Positions 61,385 to 64,000 of a stretch of 64,000 nt of DNA are shown piece by piece. The DNA lies in NCBI GenBank assembly GCA_023238725.1, contig CM041540.1:2631001-2695000 (forward strand), given 5' to 3'. The translations under genes were made by a program, and so were the position numbers. Source of the stretch: Scortum barcoo (taxonomy: Eukaryota; Chordata; Actinopteri; Centrarchiformes; Terapontidae). The notes under the pieces are model-generated. The model did not search any database and was not told the DNA's origin. It saw nothing but the letters and a program-made list of their open reading frames with translations. Each line of letters begins with the position of its first letter. Position 1 is the first letter of the stretch.

Positions 61385-61650
61385 TCTGCATCTTTTTGGG
61401 AAATTTCTCAACCACTATTGCGATTAATTACCATGAAATTTGTTTCAGATGTTCAACATGCTCAGAAGATGCAGTGTGAAGACTTTACGATCCCCTGTTT
61501 GTACCTCTAGCGCCACCTGCAGGTCACTTTTTCTACTTATAAAGGGAAATTTTAAAAAGCTTTTGAATGAATTGTCAGAAAATTTGGCTGAAATATTCAC
61601 ACATGTCAGGATGAACTGATCTCTTTGGTGATCCTCTGACTCACCAGGTC
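61385..61650 (-). repeat. Dispersed fish repeat (AGCGCCACCTGCAGG family)
   Basis: Contains ACCATGAAATTTGTTTCAGA, CTAGCGCCACCTGCAGGTCA, AATTTGGCTGAAATATTCAC and CTTTGGTGATCCTCTGACTC in family order. Same family and orientation as 46985-47425. Confidence 0.6.
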
Positions 61651-61657
61651 AGGACAA

Positions 61658-61660
<3 letters not shown>

Positions 61661-61728
<68 letters not shown>
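61661..61728. repeat. (TG)n microsatellite, 68 bp
   Basis: The longest uninterrupted dinucleotide run in the window. Cys-Val reading frames over it are artefacts. Confidence 0.97.
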
Positions 61729-62145
61729 GTGGAGAAGGGGAATGGTCCCCACTTCCTGTCCTGGGGGCGCCACGTCGGTCAAACACTTCTCTCAGGAGGG
61801 AGCTTTCTCACGCTGTCGAATATCAACACACACAAACACACATAAAAAAACACACAAAAACACTGATCACACTCAATCAGAAGCTCCTGCACACTTTTGA
61901 GTTTTGTTTCTTTTAATTTCTTCGTCTTATTGATACACAGACCCCCCCCCCCTCTCTGGGGTGTCACCGGGTCGCGTATAAAGGTCAAAGGTCAAGGTTG
62001 AACAGCTGTCTGGATTGAGTCTCTTCTTCTACAGTGTGCGAGTGTGAACATGCATTAAAAAAAAAAAAAAACAGAGGAAGAGAGGGCAAGTGGGAGTTTT
62101 TGTCAGACCCTCGGGGGGGTCGAGGGCTACAGGGGTACAGCACTT

Positions 62146-62151
62146 TGTGTG

Positions 62152-62184
<33 letters not shown>

Positions 62185-62290
62185 AGGTCAACTTCTTCCC
62201 TTGACAGTTTCTTGGGAAACACTGGTGGATGGGAATCTCCTCACACAGTCACTAACTGTGATGTAAACACACACACACTCACACATACAC
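62146..62290. repeat. (GT)n and (CA)n microsatellites
   Basis: GT run 62146-62184 and short CA run at about 62266-62290. Confidence 0.9.
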
Positions 62291-63700
62291 AGCAAATTGG
62301 TTCTCAGTTTCCACATCCAGGATCCATTAAACTTTATTTAAAATATCCTCAGTTTGGGGGAAGATATTTAAAATAAATAATTATTAAGTACTAATCAATA
62401 AACATATATCACTTTTATATTATGAAATTATTGTTTTCACCCTCCAGCTGTAAGATTAAGAGAAAAAGGACAAAAACTTCATTTTTTTGTGATAAAAAAA
62501 TTAAATAAACTTTATTGAACAATTTACAAACAAACTCATAGCTCATAACATTTCAATATACATAGTAATGAGAAATATTACTAAAGGGAAGAGCACTTAA
62601 CGCAACAAATTCTGTTCTAATAATAATAATATAGATAAAGTAAAATTTCAAATAATATTGCTGAAAATAAATAAATAACTAAAACTAAATAAATAGGTAC
62701 AAAAGGGGGATTCAGTCTACTTCACTGGGAAAGTGTTTTAAGATATCATATAATTTTAGTTTTTCCTTTAATGTTTCACCTCTCTCTAGTTTAAATATAA
62801 TACACGACTAATAATAGATGACTTTATTGATCCCTGGGGTGAAAATAAGTCGTCATAGCAGCCTGGTACATAAAAAATACAATAAAATATTGAGGTGGAA
62901 CAAAATAAGTGCAGTCTGATATGCGTTCAAAAAAGGTGGTGATGACAAAAAATAATTATGTAATGATGATGATGGTATATAATAATAAATATAATATTGA
63001 TGTATCATGACAGCATAATGATAATAAAAACATCATATTTTATAAGTTCAGTGTGTATTTTGTGTGCAAAAATCTTATAAATCAGATAAATGTTAGAAAT
63101 AAATATTTTTATTGCATTTTTAAACGAGTATGATTTAAAAATAAACCCCTTTTTTGTGGGTTAAACAGCGCCTCCTGCCTGCTCTGTGCGGTAAAACACT
63201 CAAAATGACACATTTCAAAATAAAATGCACAGACTCATAGATTTAATTTATTTATACATTTATTTCTATCATTTTTCAAAACTAATGATGTTAAAATTGA
63301 AAGGAGAGCTCAAAAATCAAACCTTCTATCACCTATGTATCAGATTTTTTATATATAACTGTGTTATCTCCCATATTTTGTCATATTTGACGGTTCTTTT
63401 AAATTATCTTCAGATTTTATGTTTTTTTCTAATATAAAATATTATAAAATATCAACATTTAAAGCCCCTTCTCTCTGCTGCAGACCCTCAGATCACCTTC
63501 ACCATCAGAGGAGGTCAATTCAAAGACAAAACGCTCCTTTTACAGCATAAAAACAGCTTTAATTTGACCTCCATCTGTCCGTGATGCTTCATTATGAGAC
63601 ATTTCAGCGAAAAAAGAAAAACAGCCTCCATATCTGAGATTGTGGGCGCCATAACACTGTCACAGAGGACACAATAAATGTAATATATGCGTGTGTGCAG
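62291..63700. other. Intergenic, AT-rich; retroelement tail at 62815-62880
   Basis: ACTTTATTGATCCCTGGGGT, then CGTCATAGCAGCCTGGTACA at 62821-62870, is a retroelement 3' end in minus orientation. The rest is strongly AT-rich with ATA and AAT words. No gene supported. Confidence 0.45.
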
Positions 63701-63900
63701 GCATTTCCTCCCCCCACCGTGCCTCCAGTTTAAACCGCATTTCATCATAAGGCGCCGCGGCTGGGAAATAAGATCCGAGAAAAGACGCTTCGAGCGGAGC
63801 GCGCATCCCGCAGACCTGCGCCAGAGGCCGGGTGAGTGCCGGGGGAGAGACCCCTGTTTTATCCTCCTGTCCTTCACCTCCAGCATCCTCAGCTTCCACC
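63701..63900 (+). promoter_or_regulatory. GC-rich patch, possible promoter or first exon
   Basis: After several kilobases of AT-rich DNA, 63750-63860 is GC-rich with many CpG dinucleotides (GGCGCCGCGG, CGAGCGGAGCGCGC). It contains a donor-like GGCCGGGTGAGTGCC with GT at about 63831. This is compatible with a 5' untranslated exon of a gene continuing beyond the window, but strand and start cannot be established. Confidence 0.25.
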
Positions 63901-64000
63901 AGCAAGACGTCTTCAGTTTATACATGCGTCCTCTTACGAAAAACATTCAGACCTGCACCACACTCCATTGAGGAATCGTTCAATTTAAGGTCATTCTGCC

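Noticed and set aside
63515..63946. 143-codon minus-strand frame near the right end
   Set aside because: Overlaps other frames on both strands in a GC-rich patch; no domain is recognisable, and the patch is better explained as promoter or untranslated sequence.

Overview
The window looks like nuclear DNA of a teleost fish. The evidence is: long CA/GT microsatellites every few kilobases; a decayed fish-type Tc1 transposon; several dispersed repeats that resemble families common in spiny-rayed fishes; an intron-bearing tRNA-Leu(CAA) pair; and a GT-AG spliced gene. I see no prokaryotic gene organisation.

Layout. 1-2.9 kb: AT-rich intergenic DNA with a broken Tc1 transposase. About 2.95-17.0 kb: one plus-strand gene that can be read through 20 coding exons in a single uninterrupted frame (1,261 codons by my manual splicing, ATG 4232 to TAA 16660), preceded by a probable non-coding first exon ending at 3009. 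17-64 kb: a gene-poor stretch of about 47 kb. It holds microsatellites, purine tracts, relics of dispersed repeats and two minus-strand tRNA-Leu(CAA) genes at 47.5 and 49.1 kb, with no protein-coding gene I can support. At the right end (about 63.75-63.85 kb) a GC-rich patch may be the start of another transcription unit.

The main gene is a composite. Its N-terminus is a KMT5A/SET8-like SET (histone lysine methyltransferase) domain. Next come seven tandem copies of an identical-size 75-bp, phase-0 exon (25 aa each), a Cys/His-rich zinc-binding module, and a 1,993-bp exon encoding an acidic linker, two small zinc fingers and a tyrosine-recombinase (phage-integrase/Crypton-like) catalytic domain. 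Acidic and basic linkers and a SANT/Myb-like C-terminal domain complete it. The likely reading is a transposon-derived (Crypton-type) recombinase joined to a chromatin-modifying SET domain, either domesticated by the host or a mobile element that has captured a SET domain. This cannot be decided from one locus.

The exon array is part of a higher-order repeat. Each exon is separated by an intron carrying two or three copies of an 81-bp hairpin-forming minisatellite. Repeat periods are 558 bp with three hairpins or 477-478 bp with two, so they differ by one minisatellite unit. Copy number is therefore likely to vary between individuals, changing protein length in 25-aa steps without breaking the frame.
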